Origin: Candidatus Nitrosopumilus sp. | GTDB lineage: Archaea > Thermoproteota > Nitrososphaeria > Nitrososphaerales > Nitrosopumilaceae | Assembly: GCA_029861085.1 (NCBI GenBank) | Contig: JAOUAE010000006.1 | Span: 1 to 23,173 of the forward strand | Direction of reading: 5' to 3' | DNA length: 23,173 nt | In this document: positions 1 through 7,633 of the stretch, one piece after another | How positions within the stretch are numbered: position 1 is the stretch's first letter | Layout: each line of letters opens with the position of its first letter | Notes under the pieces: model-generated | Databases searched by the model: none | Told to the model about the DNA's origin: nothing | What the model saw: the letters and a program-made list of their open reading frames with translations, nothing else | Program-made: the position numbers and the translations under genes

Positions 1-1103
1 TTCGCGGAACTACACAAAACGATATTTTAAAAGAATACATTGCAAGAAACACATACATCTATCCGCCAGAGCCATCGATGCGATTAATTGGTGACATGAT
101 TGAGTATTGTGCAGAAAAAGTCCCATCATGGTATCCTGTTTCAATATCCGGATACCATATGAGGGAAGCTGGCTGTACAGCTACACAAGAAGTTGCATTT
201 ACATTGGCAAATGCAATTGCATATATCCAAACTTGTATTGATAAAGGATTAAAAATTGATGACTTTGCACCACGGCTTTCTTTCTTCTTTTGCTGTACTA
301 TAGAGTTCTTTGAAGAAGTTGCAAAGTTTAGAGTTGCAAGAAAAGTATATGCAAAAATTCTCAAAGAAATGTTCCATGCAAAAAATCCACGTTCATTACA
401 ATTAAAATTCCATACACAAACTAGTGGTGAATCTCTAACTGCACAACAACCAAATAACAACATCGTTCGTGTTGCAATTCAAACTATGGCTGCAGTTGCA
501 GGCGGTACTCAATCATTGCATACTAATTCTAGAGATGAGGCACTGGCACTTCCAACTCAAGAGTCTGCAAAAATTGCACTCAGAACTCAGCAAATTGTGG
601 CACATGAAAGTGGAATCACGAAGACTGCAGATCCTCTGGCTGGATCTTACTATCTTGAGGAATTATGTGATCAGATTGAGACTGATGTATGGAAATATCT
701 CAAAAAAATCCAAAAAATGGGCGGTTCTGTAAAGGCAATTGAGAAAGGATTCTTCCAGTCTGAAATCAGAGCAAACGCATATCGTCTTAAAAAAGAAACT
801 GACAGTACTGAAAGAATCATTGTAGGTGTAAACAAGTATTCTGAAGAGGAGGAACAGCCGGACTTGCTTAGAATTGATGACCGAATTGAAATTCAACAAA
901 AGAAGGCACTCAAAAAATTACGTGATTCTAGAGACAAAAGGAAATGGGAAAAGGCATTGTCTGCAATGCAAAGTGCTGCTGACACTGAAGAAAACCTCAT
1001 GCCTTACATCGTTACAGCCGCCAAAGCATTTGCTACGACTGGTGAAATCAGCAACACGTTCAGAGAAGTATTTGGTGAATATCGCCCTAAGGAAGTATTT
1101 TAG
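1..1103 (+). CDS. mcmA: Methylmalonyl-CoA mutase, large (catalytic) subunit, C-terminal part
   Basis: Partial gene: the reading frame is open from position 3 and the start lies upstream of the window; 366 residues are visible. The enzyme interconverts (R)-methylmalonyl-CoA and succinyl-CoA using adenosylcobalamin. In ammonia-oxidizing archaea it serves the 3-hydroxypropionate/4-hydroxybutyrate cycle. Diagnostic family stretches are present: YIYPPEPSMRLIGD near the visible N-end, then ISGYHMREAG, FHTQTSGESLTAQQP, GGTQSLHTNSRDEALALP and TADPLAGSYYLE, all of the TIM-barrel substrate domain. The protein stops at GEYRPKEVF with no B12-binding domain (no DxHxxG), so it is the split archaeal form whose cobalamin subunit is encoded elsewhere. 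The stop codon directly abuts the ATG of the epimerase, so the two are surely co-transcribed. Family assignment is very secure. Confidence 0.96.
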   Translation, partial: RGTTQNDILKEYIARNTYIYPPEPSMRLIGDMIEYCAEKVPSWYPVSISGYHMREAGCTATQEVAFTLANAIAYIQTCIDKGLKIDDFAPRLSFFFCCTIEFFEEVAKFRVARKVYAKILKEMFHAKNPRSLQLKFHTQTSGESLTAQQPNNNIVRVAIQTMAAVAGGTQSLHTNSRDEALALPTQESAKIALRTQQIVAHESGITKTADPLAGSYYLEELCDQIETDVWKYLKKIQKMGGSVKAIEKGFFQSEIRANAYRLKKETDSTERIIVGVNKYSEEEEQPDLLRIDDRIEIQQKKALKKLRDSRDKRKWEKALSAMQSAADTEENLMPYIVTAAKAFATTGEISNTFREVFGEYRPKEVF

Positions 1104-1499
1104 ATGAAAATTGATCACGTTGCAATTGCAGTAAATGATGTGGAGGAATCTGCCAAAGTATACCAACAAGCACTGGGTGTTAATGATGTAGAGTTTGAAA
1201 CCGTGGAATCTGAAGGCGTCAAAGTTGCAATAATTCATTTGGAAAACGGCCGAGTAGAATTAATGCAGCCTACAAATGATACCAGTCCAATTAGAAAATT
1301 TCTGGACAAAAAAGGGGAAGGATTACACCATATGGCATTGGAAACCGATAACATTGAGGGTGAAGTAGAACGAATGGAAGGTTGCGGAATACAATTTCTA
1401 GGACAAATCCGACCTGGCTCTGCTGGAACTAAAGTCACTTTCATTCATCCAAAATCACTACATGGAGTTTTGGCAGAACTGTGTTCTCATCCAAAATAA
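1104..1499 (+). CDS. mce: Methylmalonyl-CoA epimerase
   Basis: A 131-aa vicinal-oxygen-chelate fold enzyme that epimerizes (S)- to (R)-methylmalonyl-CoA, feeding the mutase encoded immediately upstream with zero intergenic bases. It starts MKIDHVAIAV, typical of the family. Likely divalent metal ligands, by comparison with known epimerases, are H5, Q55, one of H75/H76 (in GEGLHHMALE) and E125 (in VLAELCSHP); E52 lies near the expected active-site glutamate. Length is normal for a single-domain epimerase (about 130-140 aa). In thaumarchaea this step belongs to the autotrophic 3-hydroxypropionate/4-hydroxybutyrate cycle. Nothing odd is seen. The pair ends here: the next genes are on the other strand. 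Confidence 0.95.
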   Translation: MKIDHVAIAVNDVEESAKVYQQALGVNDVEFETVESEGVKVAIIHLENGRVELMQPTNDTSPIRKFLDKKGEGLHHMALETDNIEGEVERMEGCGIQFLGQIRPGSAGTKVTFIHPKSLHGVLAELCSHPK

Positions 1500-1537
1500 C
1501 GAGATAAACTAAAAATAGATTTGAAGTAACCGCTATT

Positions 1538-1687
1538 CTAATTATGCGTATTTTCTGATATTTTTTTCAATTCCGAAAGAATCAGAACTAGTATTTCTTT
1601 TTCGCTTAGTTTCAAAAGTTCTACCGTTTCATCTTCTGTGAATTTAATTTCCTCATTTATTTTTGAATATGTATCAAGTTCAACCAT
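1538..1687 (-). CDS. Small acidic helical protein, 49 aa, unknown
   Basis: This short open frame starts MVELDTYSKI and ends SENTHN. It is rich in Glu, Lys and Leu with an amphipathic helical pattern (ETVELLKLSEKEILVLILSE) and has no cysteines. A TATA-like box, ATTTAATC at 1710-1717 on the minus strand, is centred about 26 nt upstream of the ATG, the spacing of a leaderless archaeal transcript; this is the best argument that it is real. It lies tail to tail with the epimerase. No family was recognised, so function is unknown. Confidence 0.5.
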   Translation of the reverse strand: MVELDTYSKINEEIKFTEDETVELLKLSEKEILVLILSELKKISENTHN

Positions 1688-1745
1688 GTCTAAATGAAAT
1701 TTTAGTATTGATTAAATCTTTGGCATTGCTAATTTGTTTCTTTTT

Positions 1746-2081
1746 TTAGATATATTCCATTAGAATTAAAATACCTACTATTGCCAGACCTATCCAAAAC
1801 CAAAATTTCCATTTCTTTAAAATGAATGTTTTTGGTTTTAGTTTTTTGTCTTTACTTGTTAGGACACTTTGATGACAATACAAACATAGAATTTGATCTT
1901 TGTATTTTTTTGCACCGCCGTTTTTCCATACTAGTTTCTCACATTGAACACATTTTTCATTATATGGTTTTTCAATTATGGTGATACAATCTTTACAAAG
2001 TTTCATGTTGTAATCATGTTCTTTATACTGTATAATATCACCTACATCCGTATCTGATTTGCCACATCTTTCACAGTTCAT
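1746..2081 (-). CDS. Cys-rich (zinc-binding) tail-anchored membrane protein, 111 aa
   Basis: A hypothetical protein with four CxxC pairs: C3/C6, C29/C32, C44/C47 and C66/C69, enough for two zinc ribbons or LIM-like knuckles within the first 70 residues. A basic linker (about residues 75-92) leads to one C-terminal hydrophobic helix (about 93-110, WFWIGLAIVGILILMEYI). The topology predicts a cytosolic zinc module anchored by its tail. There is no signal peptide. A TATA-like element (AATAGTAA) lies around 2101-2110, about 24 nt upstream of the ATG. Partner and function are unknown; small membrane-tethered zinc-ribbon proteins are common in archaea. Confidence 0.75.
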   Translation of the reverse strand: MNCERCGKSDTDVGDIIQYKEHDYNMKLCKDCITIIEKPYNEKCVQCEKLVWKNGGAKKYKDQILCLYCHQSVLTSKDKKLKPKTFILKKWKFWFWIGLAIVGILILMEYI

Positions 2082-2242
2082 TTTTTTACTCTACAGCAAA
2101 ATTACTATTCAACTTATTTATTCTCTGACTTTGCTTGTTTTATGATGCGATCTTGTCTTATGAATTAATAAAACAAATACTGACAAACAGTCGGCATACT
2201 CTAAACCTAATGTAAAAATACTCTGTTTTAGTTGAAAAATAC

Positions 2243-2341
2243 ATGAAGACCATGTGTAAATGCGGTTGCGATACCCCCCTAACTGACTATGAATATAGAA
2301 AATGGAGTGGATATAAACGCGGTCATGAACCTTTACCATAA
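2243..2341 (+). CDS. CxCGC...GH zinc-motif microprotein, 32 aa
   Basis: A short open frame starting MKTMCKCGCDTPL and ending with KRGHEPLP. The pattern C5-x-C7-G-C9 ... G-H28 resembles the CxCGC...GH signature found in small phage/HNH-associated and zinc-knuckle proteins. A TATA-like TAAAAATA at 2213-2220 is centred 26 nt upstream of the ATG at 2243, supporting this start over the second in-frame ATG at 2252. It stands alone, without neighbours on its strand. It could be a free-standing zinc knuckle; no function is assigned. The opposite-strand frame across it lacks any recognisable protein character. Confidence 0.5.
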   Translation: MKTMCKCGCDTPLTDYEYRKWSGYKRGHEPLP

Positions 2342-2450
2342 TTCCTGTTACCATGAATTATGATTGTCCCATATTTCGAACAAAGACTAGTAGGTGTAGT
2401 AGAAGCAGAGTACTAGAAAAATAACTGAGAAATAATAATGCGCTTAATTC

Positions 2451-2505
2451 AATGCCACTAGCGACAGTTACTAGATCCTCATCATAACAAATGCCACTAG
2501 CGACA
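2451..2505. repeat. 16-bp direct repeat pair, AATGCCACTAGCGACA
   Basis: Two perfect copies of AATGCCACTAGCGACA lie at 2451-2466 and 2490-2505, 39 bp apart start to start, between the 3' ends of two convergent genes. The second copy ends 12 bp before the stop codon of the 161-aa gene. The repeat is GC-richer than its surroundings. It could be a paired protein-binding site, a remnant of duplication by a mobile element, or part of a 3'-end processing signal; the sequence does not decide. Confidence 0.7.
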
Positions 2506-2517
2506 TTAAACTCTGAA

Positions 2518-3003
2518 TTATTTCCTAATCAGAATATTTTGTACTTTATTGGATGAAAATAACTTTAAAAATATCTCCAATTCTTCTCTTTGTTTATCTA
2601 GTGCAGTGTTTTCCCATATTTTTAACTGGCTGAATTTTGCCAAGTCATAAAATATGTCCTTATCTTCATCACTAAATTCATCGTGTCCTTTTTTGTTTAT
2701 CTTTCCACGTCTTCTTAATACTCCTTGTCTTCCTTCTGGCTCTTCTTGATATTCTATGATAATTTTATTTTTAAAATCTATCAAGTCTGGTACGAATTGC
2801 CGAAATCCTTTTTTTCTGAATGCTTCAGCTTGCTCTTCTGATAAAACTGGCACTTTTTGCCATGTCCCAAGTTCATCTATGATGATTCTAGTTTTACCCT
2901 CCTTTGTGTCTGTGTCAATGATGAAATTATACTGATTTTCTTTATCAATTTCTTTTATTTGCTGATTGATATGAAATAATTTTTCAAGATCTTGGATTCC
3001 CAA
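2518..3003 (-). CDS. Hypothetical protein, 161 aa; possible degenerate PD-(D/E)xK-like fold
   Basis: No ATG or GTG is available: the frame is closed by a TGA just upstream (ACT AGT ATC intervene), so the likely start is TTG at 3003. The N-terminal third is helical and charged. The central part has FVPDLIDFKNKIIIEYQEE (P72-D73 ... E84-x-Q86), followed by GH (107) and a D/E-rich helix leading to LAKFSQLKIWE. The order (F-x-PD, hydrophobic strand, E-x-Q, later H/D and a LKIWE strand) is reminiscent of Vsr/DUF559-type nuclease folds, but the usual lysine of ExK is Gln, so catalysis is doubtful. No operon partner is evident. The protein may be intact or an N-terminally truncated remnant. Confidence 0.6.
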   Translation of the reverse strand: MGIQDLEKLFHINQQIKEIDKENQYNFIIDTDTKEGKTRIIIDELGTWQKVPVLSEEQAEAFRKKGFRQFVPDLIDFKNKIIIEYQEEPEGRQGVLRRRGKINKKGHDEFSDEDKDIFYDLAKFSQLKIWENTALDKQREELEIFLKLFSSNKVQNILIRK

Positions 3004-3073
3004 GATACTAGTTCATAAATTTGAGTATTTGACCGGAGGGTTATCTCATAATAAATTACTGATCTAAAAATAA

Positions 3074-3697
3074 TCATTCCATCATTTTCAAAGTATCAGA
3101 AGCTGTGATAATCCCGATAATTTTTGATTTTTTTGAAACTAGGATACACTTTGAATACCTTATCAGTGGAACTAGTACATTGGCTGGAGTGTTCCAATCC
3201 ACTATTGGCGGAACTGGTTCCATAGTATTTGCAAGTTTTGCTTTTTTCAATTCTGCTTCCCCCAACTCTGCCAGGTGCTTTACAATCCCATCTTCAGATA
3301 TCATTCCTACCACATCTGAATTATTGAAAATAGGAATTTGACTGATTGATAACTGGTGCATTTTTTTAATTGCGTCATGAAGCGTATTTGCAGGTTTTAG
3401 CTTTACAATATCTGTACTACAAAAATCCCCTGCTGTGTGAGATGATGACTCCCCTTCTAATTTTGAAAGACTCTCAAAAATCTTCTTTGCTGTTTCATAG
3501 CTTGGCTGGCTTCTTCCTGACTCAATCTGGTTGATCATTGAGGTGCTGACTCCAGTCATTGTTGCAAGTTTTTTTTGAGTGATTCCTATTTTTAGTCTAA
3601 TCTGCTTTATCGAATCAATTCTAGGCAACAATCCATTTTGAGATAATTTGATTGGTTTTAAAAATTTGTTTTCTGATAATTCTGGAAAATTAATCAT
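3074..3697 (-). CDS. XRE-type HTH regulator fused to a CBS domain pair
   Basis: A 207-aa archaeal transcription regulator. Residues about 27-82 form an XRE/Cro helix-turn-helix (IRLKIGITQKKLATMTGVST, then INQIESGRSQPSYETAKKIF). Residues about 95-145 and 155-205 form two CBS motifs (LHDAIKKMHQLSISQIPIFN and, at the end, SKIIGIITASDTLKMM). CBS pairs usually bind adenosine nucleotides, so it may couple energy state to transcription; that is inference. Its ATG lies inside the last codons of the upstream zinc-finger gene (8-nt overlap, 3690-3697), so the two are translated from one message and probably act together. Archaeal HTH-CBS proteins are widespread, but their ligands and targets are mostly unknown. 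Confidence 0.88.
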   Translation of the reverse strand: MINFPELSENKFLKPIKLSQNGLLPRIDSIKQIRLKIGITQKKLATMTGVSTSMINQIESGRSQPSYETAKKIFESLSKLEGESSSHTAGDFCSTDIVKLKPANTLHDAIKKMHQLSISQIPIFNNSDVVGMISEDGIVKHLAELGEAELKKAKLANTMEPVPPIVDWNTPANVLVPLIRYSKCILVSKKSKIIGIITASDTLKMME

Positions 3698-3845
3698 TAT
3701 TTCTTAATTTCCATTTTAGTTTTCCTTCTCCTCTTACAAATGTCTCTGGTGGTTCTTTGCTGTGGTTATTTTTGATATGGGGCATGTAGGTAACAAGCGA
3801 GGAAAAATCCTGATTACACAATTGGCAAATTTTAGTAAATCCCAT
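3690..3845 (-). CDS. C2H2 zinc-finger microprotein, 51 aa
   Basis: The frame starts MGFTKICQLCNQDF and ends KLRNND. It contains a single classical C2H2 finger: C7-x2-C10-x12-H23-x4-H28, with the expected hydrophobic Phe (F14) and Leu (L17) between the pairs. A basic tail (GKLKWKLRNN) follows, suited to nucleic-acid contact. A shorter in-frame start (M21) would delete the cysteines, so the ATG at 3845 is preferred; a TATA-like CTAATATGAT lies about 26 nt upstream. Its stop overlaps the ATG of the HTH-CBS gene by 8 nt, indicating translational coupling. One-finger C2H2 microproteins are known in archaea, but few have an assigned role. It may act as a DNA-binding or protein-binding partner of the HTH-CBS regulator. 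Confidence 0.75.
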   Translation of the reverse strand: MGFTKICQLCNQDFSSLVTYMPHIKNNHSKEPPETFVRGEGKLKWKLRNND

Positions 3846-3940
3846 GAACTATTATTCATTACATATCATATTAGCAAAGTTGTAATTTTCAAGTTTGATA
3901 TCGTTTCACAATGCCACGATTGTGCCAATTTGAGAATGGA

Positions 3941-6607
3941 TTATTTTTTCTTTGATTTAATTTTTGGTTGCTCGATTGCTGCTTGTGCTGCTGCTACTAG
4001 TGCGATAGGAATTCTATGTGGTGATGCACTTACATAATTTAGACCTACTTTATGGCAGAATTTTATCGAATCTGGGTCTCCTCCATGTTCCCCACAAATT
4101 CCAACCTCCATGTTTGATCGAATTCCACGTCCTGCAGTAACTCCCATTTTTATCAAGCTGCCCACACCGTTGACATCAATTGATTGGAATGGGTTTCTCT
4201 CAAGTAGCTCTTTTTCCATGTATTCTGGAAGGAACTTACCTTCTACGTCTTCTCTACTAAAGCTAAATGTTCCCTGTGTCAAGTCATTAGTACCGAAACT
4301 AAAGAATTCAGCAGTGGTTGCAAGTTCGTTTGCTGTTAGTGCTGCCCTTACCACTTCTATCATGGTTCCAAAGTTGATTTTTAGTTTCATTTTGTGTTTT
4401 GTTTCCATCTCTTTTTTGATGGAGTCGTAAATTTTCTTAATATGATTTAGTTCTGCAATACTGCTGATTTGTGGAATCATTATTTGTGGATGAGCTTTGA
4501 CCTTCTTTTTTGTTAATTCCACTAATGCTTCAAATACTGCGCGAATCTGCATCTCATAGATTTCTGGATATGTGATTCCTACCCTTACTCCTCTGTGCCC
4601 CATCATTGGGTTGACTTCGGCAAGCTCACGTGCTCTCTTTAGAACAATTTTTGCCTTGTTAGTTTCACTTGTTGCATTCTTTAATTCTAATTTGTGAATT
4701 TTTTCTACTAGTTCTTCAGGGTTTGGCAAAAATTCATGCAATGGGGGATCAAGTAATCTGATTGTAACTTCGTATCCTTCCATTGCCTTTAAAATTTCAA
4801 TAAAGTCACTTTTTTGTAATTCTCCTAATTTTTTTAGAATTATATTTCTCTCTTCAATGTTTTCTGCCATTATCATTTCAACAAATAGATTGATTCTGTC
4901 ACTGCCATTGAACATCCTCTCTGTTCTGCACAAACCGATTCCTTTACCTCCAAATTCTCTTGCAAGTTTTGCACCTTCTGGGGTGTCTGCATTAGCTCTG
5001 ATTCCTATATTCTTTGCTTTTTGAGACCATTCTAAAATCTGCTTAAAATCAGATGTGACTTTTGGCTCAATTGTTGGAATGTCTCCTACGTATACATTGC
5101 CTGAACTACCGTCAATTGTTATTGCCTCACCTTCTCTAACTATTTTTCCATCAACACTGCACTGTTTATTGTCGTTATCAATTTTCAAAGTAGAGCATCC
5201 AACAATACATGGTTTACCCATTCCTCTAGCCACTACTGCCGCATGAGATGTTTTACCTCCTCTGCTGGTTAAAATTCCAACTGATTCAAAGAATGCTGGA
5301 ACGTCTTCTGGCTTTGTTTCTTCTCTGATTAGAATTACTTTGGTGCCATTTTCACCCATTGCAGTTGCTCTTTTGACATCCAACACTGCAATCCCACTTG
5401 CTGCCCCCGGGGATGCTGCAATACCCTTTGCAAACTGATCATAGTTTTTGATTTCTTTTGGATCAATTGTCCTATGTAGCAGTTGCTCTAGTTGTTCTGC
5501 TTGAAGTCTAGTTAATGCTCTGTCTTTGTTGATTAATTTTTCTTTAACCATGTCAACTGATGTTTTAATCATTCCTGTTGCGTTCATCTTTGCATTTCTT
5601 GTTTGCAACAAATAGAATCGCCCTTGTTCAATTGTAAACTCAATGTCTTGTGGTTCTTTGTAATGCTTTTCTAATTTTTCACATGTTTTTGCTAACTGTT
5701 TGTATGATTCTGGCAGGTCTTTTTTCATCTCATCGACTTGCTTTCCTGTTCTTACACCTGCTACTACATCTTCGCCTTGGGCATTGATTAGATATTCGCC
5801 ATAAATCTTACGTGTTCCATCTCCTGGGTTTCTTGTAAACACGACACCTGTGGCACAATCATTACCCATGTTTCCAAATGCCATTGATACAATGTTTACT
5901 GCAGTTCCATCTGCAATATTTTTTGTAATGTTGTTTTTCTCTCTGTATACTATTGCTCTTTCTCCCATCCAGCTTCCGAAGACCGCTTCAATTGCAAGTT
6001 CTACTTGCTCCGTTGGATCTGTTGGGAATTTCCCTCCGGTATGTTTATCACAAATTTGCTTGTATTGTTTTACGATTGATTTGAGTGATTCTTCATTCAA
6101 ATCACTGTCTTCTTCAACGTTTTGGTTTTTCTTAGATGCTTCTAAAACCTCGTCAAATTTACTATCATCTACTCCAAATACGACTTTACCAAACAATTGA
6201 ACGAATCTTCTGTAGGAGTCCCATGCAAATCTTGGATTGCTACTTTTTTCAGCCAGTCCCAATACTGTTTGATCATTTAATCCTAAATTCAGAATAGTAT
6301 CCATCATTCCAGGCATTGATATTGCTGCACCTGATCTTACTGATACTAGTAAAGGGTTTGATTTGGAGTTCCATTTTTTCCCCGTTTTTTTCTCTATTTT
6401 TGCAATATTCTTTTTTACATCTGCCATGAGTGTTTTTGGCAGTTTTTTATTATTGTCATAGTATTTCTTGCAAACTTCGGTCGTGATTGTAAATCCTGGT
6501 GGCACTGGTAGCTTTAGTCTGGTCATTTCACACAGACCTGCTCCTTTTCCTCCTAGGAGTTTTTTGTTTTTCCCGTCTCCTTCGTCATAAAAATAAACTT
6601 GTTTCAT
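3941..6607 (-). CDS. ppdK: Pyruvate, phosphate dikinase
   Basis: An 888-aa cytosolic enzyme, normal length for the family. It makes phosphoenolpyruvate from pyruvate, ATP and phosphate, and so opens gluconeogenesis in autotrophic thaumarchaea. Domain order: N-terminal ATP-grasp (LLGGKGAGLCEM near 17-28, SVRSGAAISMPGMMDT near 89-103, VVFTRNPGDG near 255-264); central swivelling phosphohistidine domain with catalytic H455 in GGKTSHAAVVARGMGKPC; C-terminal PEP/pyruvate TIM barrel (GLCRTERMF, MGHRGVRVG) with general-acid C838 in GICGEHGGDP. T453, two residues before the histidine, matches the regulatory threonine position of plant enzymes. It lies 33 nt downstream of triosephosphate isomerase. 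A TTTTTAAG element at 6626-6633 could give it its own promoter. Confidence 0.97.
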   Translation of the reverse strand: MKQVYFYDEGDGKNKKLLGGKGAGLCEMTRLKLPVPPGFTITTEVCKKYYDNNKKLPKTLMADVKKNIAKIEKKTGKKWNSKSNPLLVSVRSGAAISMPGMMDTILNLGLNDQTVLGLAEKSSNPRFAWDSYRRFVQLFGKVVFGVDDSKFDEVLEASKKNQNVEEDSDLNEESLKSIVKQYKQICDKHTGGKFPTDPTEQVELAIEAVFGSWMGERAIVYREKNNITKNIADGTAVNIVSMAFGNMGNDCATGVVFTRNPGDGTRKIYGEYLINAQGEDVVAGVRTGKQVDEMKKDLPESYKQLAKTCEKLEKHYKEPQDIEFTIEQGRFYLLQTRNAKMNATGMIKTSVDMVKEKLINKDRALTRLQAEQLEQLLHRTIDPKEIKNYDQFAKGIAASPGAASGIAVLDVKRATAMGENGTKVILIREETKPEDVPAFFESVGILTSRGGKTSHAAVVARGMGKPCIVGCSTLKIDNDNKQCSVDGKIVREGEAITIDGSSGNVYVGDIPTIEPKVTSDFKQILEWSQKAKNIGIRANADTPEGAKLAREFGGKGIGLCRTERMFNGSDRINLFVEMIMAENIEERNIILKKLGELQKSDFIEILKAMEGYEVTIRLLDPPLHEFLPNPEELVEKIHKLELKNATSETNKAKIVLKRARELAEVNPMMGHRGVRVGITYPEIYEMQIRAVFEALVELTKKKVKAHPQIMIPQISSIAELNHIKKIYDSIKKEMETKHKMKLKINFGTMIEVVRAALTANELATTAEFFSFGTNDLTQGTFSFSREDVEGKFLPEYMEKELLERNPFQSIDVNGVGSLIKMGVTAGRGIRSNMEVGICGEHGGDPDSIKFCHKVGLNYVSASPHRIPIALVAAAQAAIEQPKIKSKKK

Positions 6608-6640
6608 TTTTTACGATTATCCAATCTTAAAAAGGGGGTA

Positions 6641-7318
6641 TTAAATCATTGACTTTGCAAAATCCGACATTATCTTGTTCCAATCTTTTGCCTTAATGAT
6701 CCCACTTGCAACTAGGATTCCTTTAGATCCTAATTCTATTGCTTTTGCAACGTCTTCTCCTGAAACAATCCCAGCTCCACAAAGTAGTTTTGTAGTATTT
6801 TTTGCATTTTTTACTGCGTTTGCTGCTTTTGCAATCAATTCAGGTTTTTCTTTTGAAACTGCTTTTCCTGAACCAATTAGTTCTGGAGGCTCTATTGCTA
6901 TATAATCTGGATTAAGCTTTGCATATTTTTTAACTTCTGCAACGTCTTTTACACATAAAATGGATATCATCTTTAATTCCTTTAATTTTAAAATCAATTT
7001 TTTAATTTCTTTGCTTGATATTCTATGTTCGCTGTGATTAATCAATGATCCTTTCACTTTGGATTTTTTTAACAATTCTGGAATTACAAAGCCTGTGGTA
7101 CTGCCAATTTTGGAGTCATCTATATGCTGAGCTAAAATTGGAATTGAACTTTTTGATACAAGTCCTATAAGATGCTGTGGTGGTGATATTGCAATTTTTA
7201 TTTTATATTTTTTGGAGATTTTTTCAGCAGTTTTCACAAATTTGGTTATATTGTCTCCGGCAATTTCTTCATAATTTTTACAGTTGATTACAAACATCTT
7301 TTTTGATCTTTTCTGCAT
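6641..7318 (-). CDS. tpiA: Triosephosphate isomerase (archaeal type)
   Basis: Interconverts dihydroxyacetone phosphate and glyceraldehyde 3-phosphate. With the chosen ATG at 7318 it has 225 aa, matching the short archaeal enzymes (about 220-230) and leaving 16 nt after the SemiSWEET stop; a longer frame from 7366 would overlap that gene, and ATG 7297 (218 aa) is the alternative. Active-site residues are visible: K14 in VINCKNY, H95 in LINHSEHR and E143 in AIEPPELIGSGKAVS. The phosphate-binding LCGAGIVSGEDV and VASGIIKAKD loops are also present. The neighbour ppdK feeds the same gluconeogenic route. It is likely in one transcript with the polymerase and SemiSWEET upstream. Confidence 0.95.
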   Translation of the reverse strand: MQKRSKKMFVINCKNYEEIAGDNITKFVKTAEKISKKYKIKIAISPPQHLIGLVSKSSIPILAQHIDDSKIGSTTGFVIPELLKKSKVKGSLINHSEHRISSKEIKKLILKLKELKMISILCVKDVAEVKKYAKLNPDYIAIEPPELIGSGKAVSKEKPELIAKAANAVKNAKNTTKLLCGAGIVSGEDVAKAIELGSKGILVASGIIKAKDWNKIMSDFAKSMI

Positions 7319-7334
7319 TATATTTAATCCTTGA

Positions 7335-7625
7335 TTACGCATGTGTTGTTTTTGATTTAATGTCATAATTCATCTTCATTCCCAACACTATCATCATTAG
7401 CACAATTGCAGCAATATTTGTGCCTATGATAAATACGTCTGATACTATCATCCCATAAATCAACCACAAAATTGCACCTGCTGAAATAAAGATCATCAAA
7501 AATTTTGAAACATCTTTTAGACTTTTTGTTTTATATCCTTTGTAAATCTGTTCTACCCATCCTGTGAGAATTAAAATTCCGGCTGCCACTCCAAGTATGG
7601 TAAGTAACGTCCCATCAACTTCCAT
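7335..7625 (-). CDS. SemiSWEET-type (MtN3/PQ-loop) membrane transporter
   Basis: A 96-aa protein with three predicted helices (about 6-26, 43-62 and 65-84), the half-transporter architecture that dimerizes into a sugar-like pore. The family signature after helix 1 is clear: EQIYKGYKTKSLKDVS. The hinge proline of the usual PQ pair is replaced by glutamate (E25-Q26), which is unusual and may alter gating. It sits between DNA polymerase (8-nt gap) and triosephosphate isomerase (16-nt gap). Known SemiSWEETs move sugars; the substrate here is not predictable, though the neighbouring triose-phosphate enzyme fits sugar or organic acid transport. Confidence 0.88.
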   Translation of the reverse strand: MEVDGTLLTILGVAAGILILTGWVEQIYKGYKTKSLKDVSKFLMIFISAGAILWLIYGMIVSDVFIIGTNIAAIVLMMIVLGMKMNYDIKSKTTHA

Positions 7626-7633
7626 ATCTTATT

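Noticed and set aside
2118..2354. A 78-aa minus-strand frame
   Set aside because: It has no protein-like pattern and runs antisense to the CxCGC...GH microprotein, which has better motif and promoter support.
3762..4037. A 91-aa plus-strand frame
   Set aside because: It is antisense to the zinc-finger gene and to the end of ppdK, both of which have clear motifs.
7319..7366. N-terminal extension of triosephosphate isomerase
   Set aside because: It would overlap the SemiSWEET gene, and archaeal enzymes of this family begin close to the VINCKNY strand.
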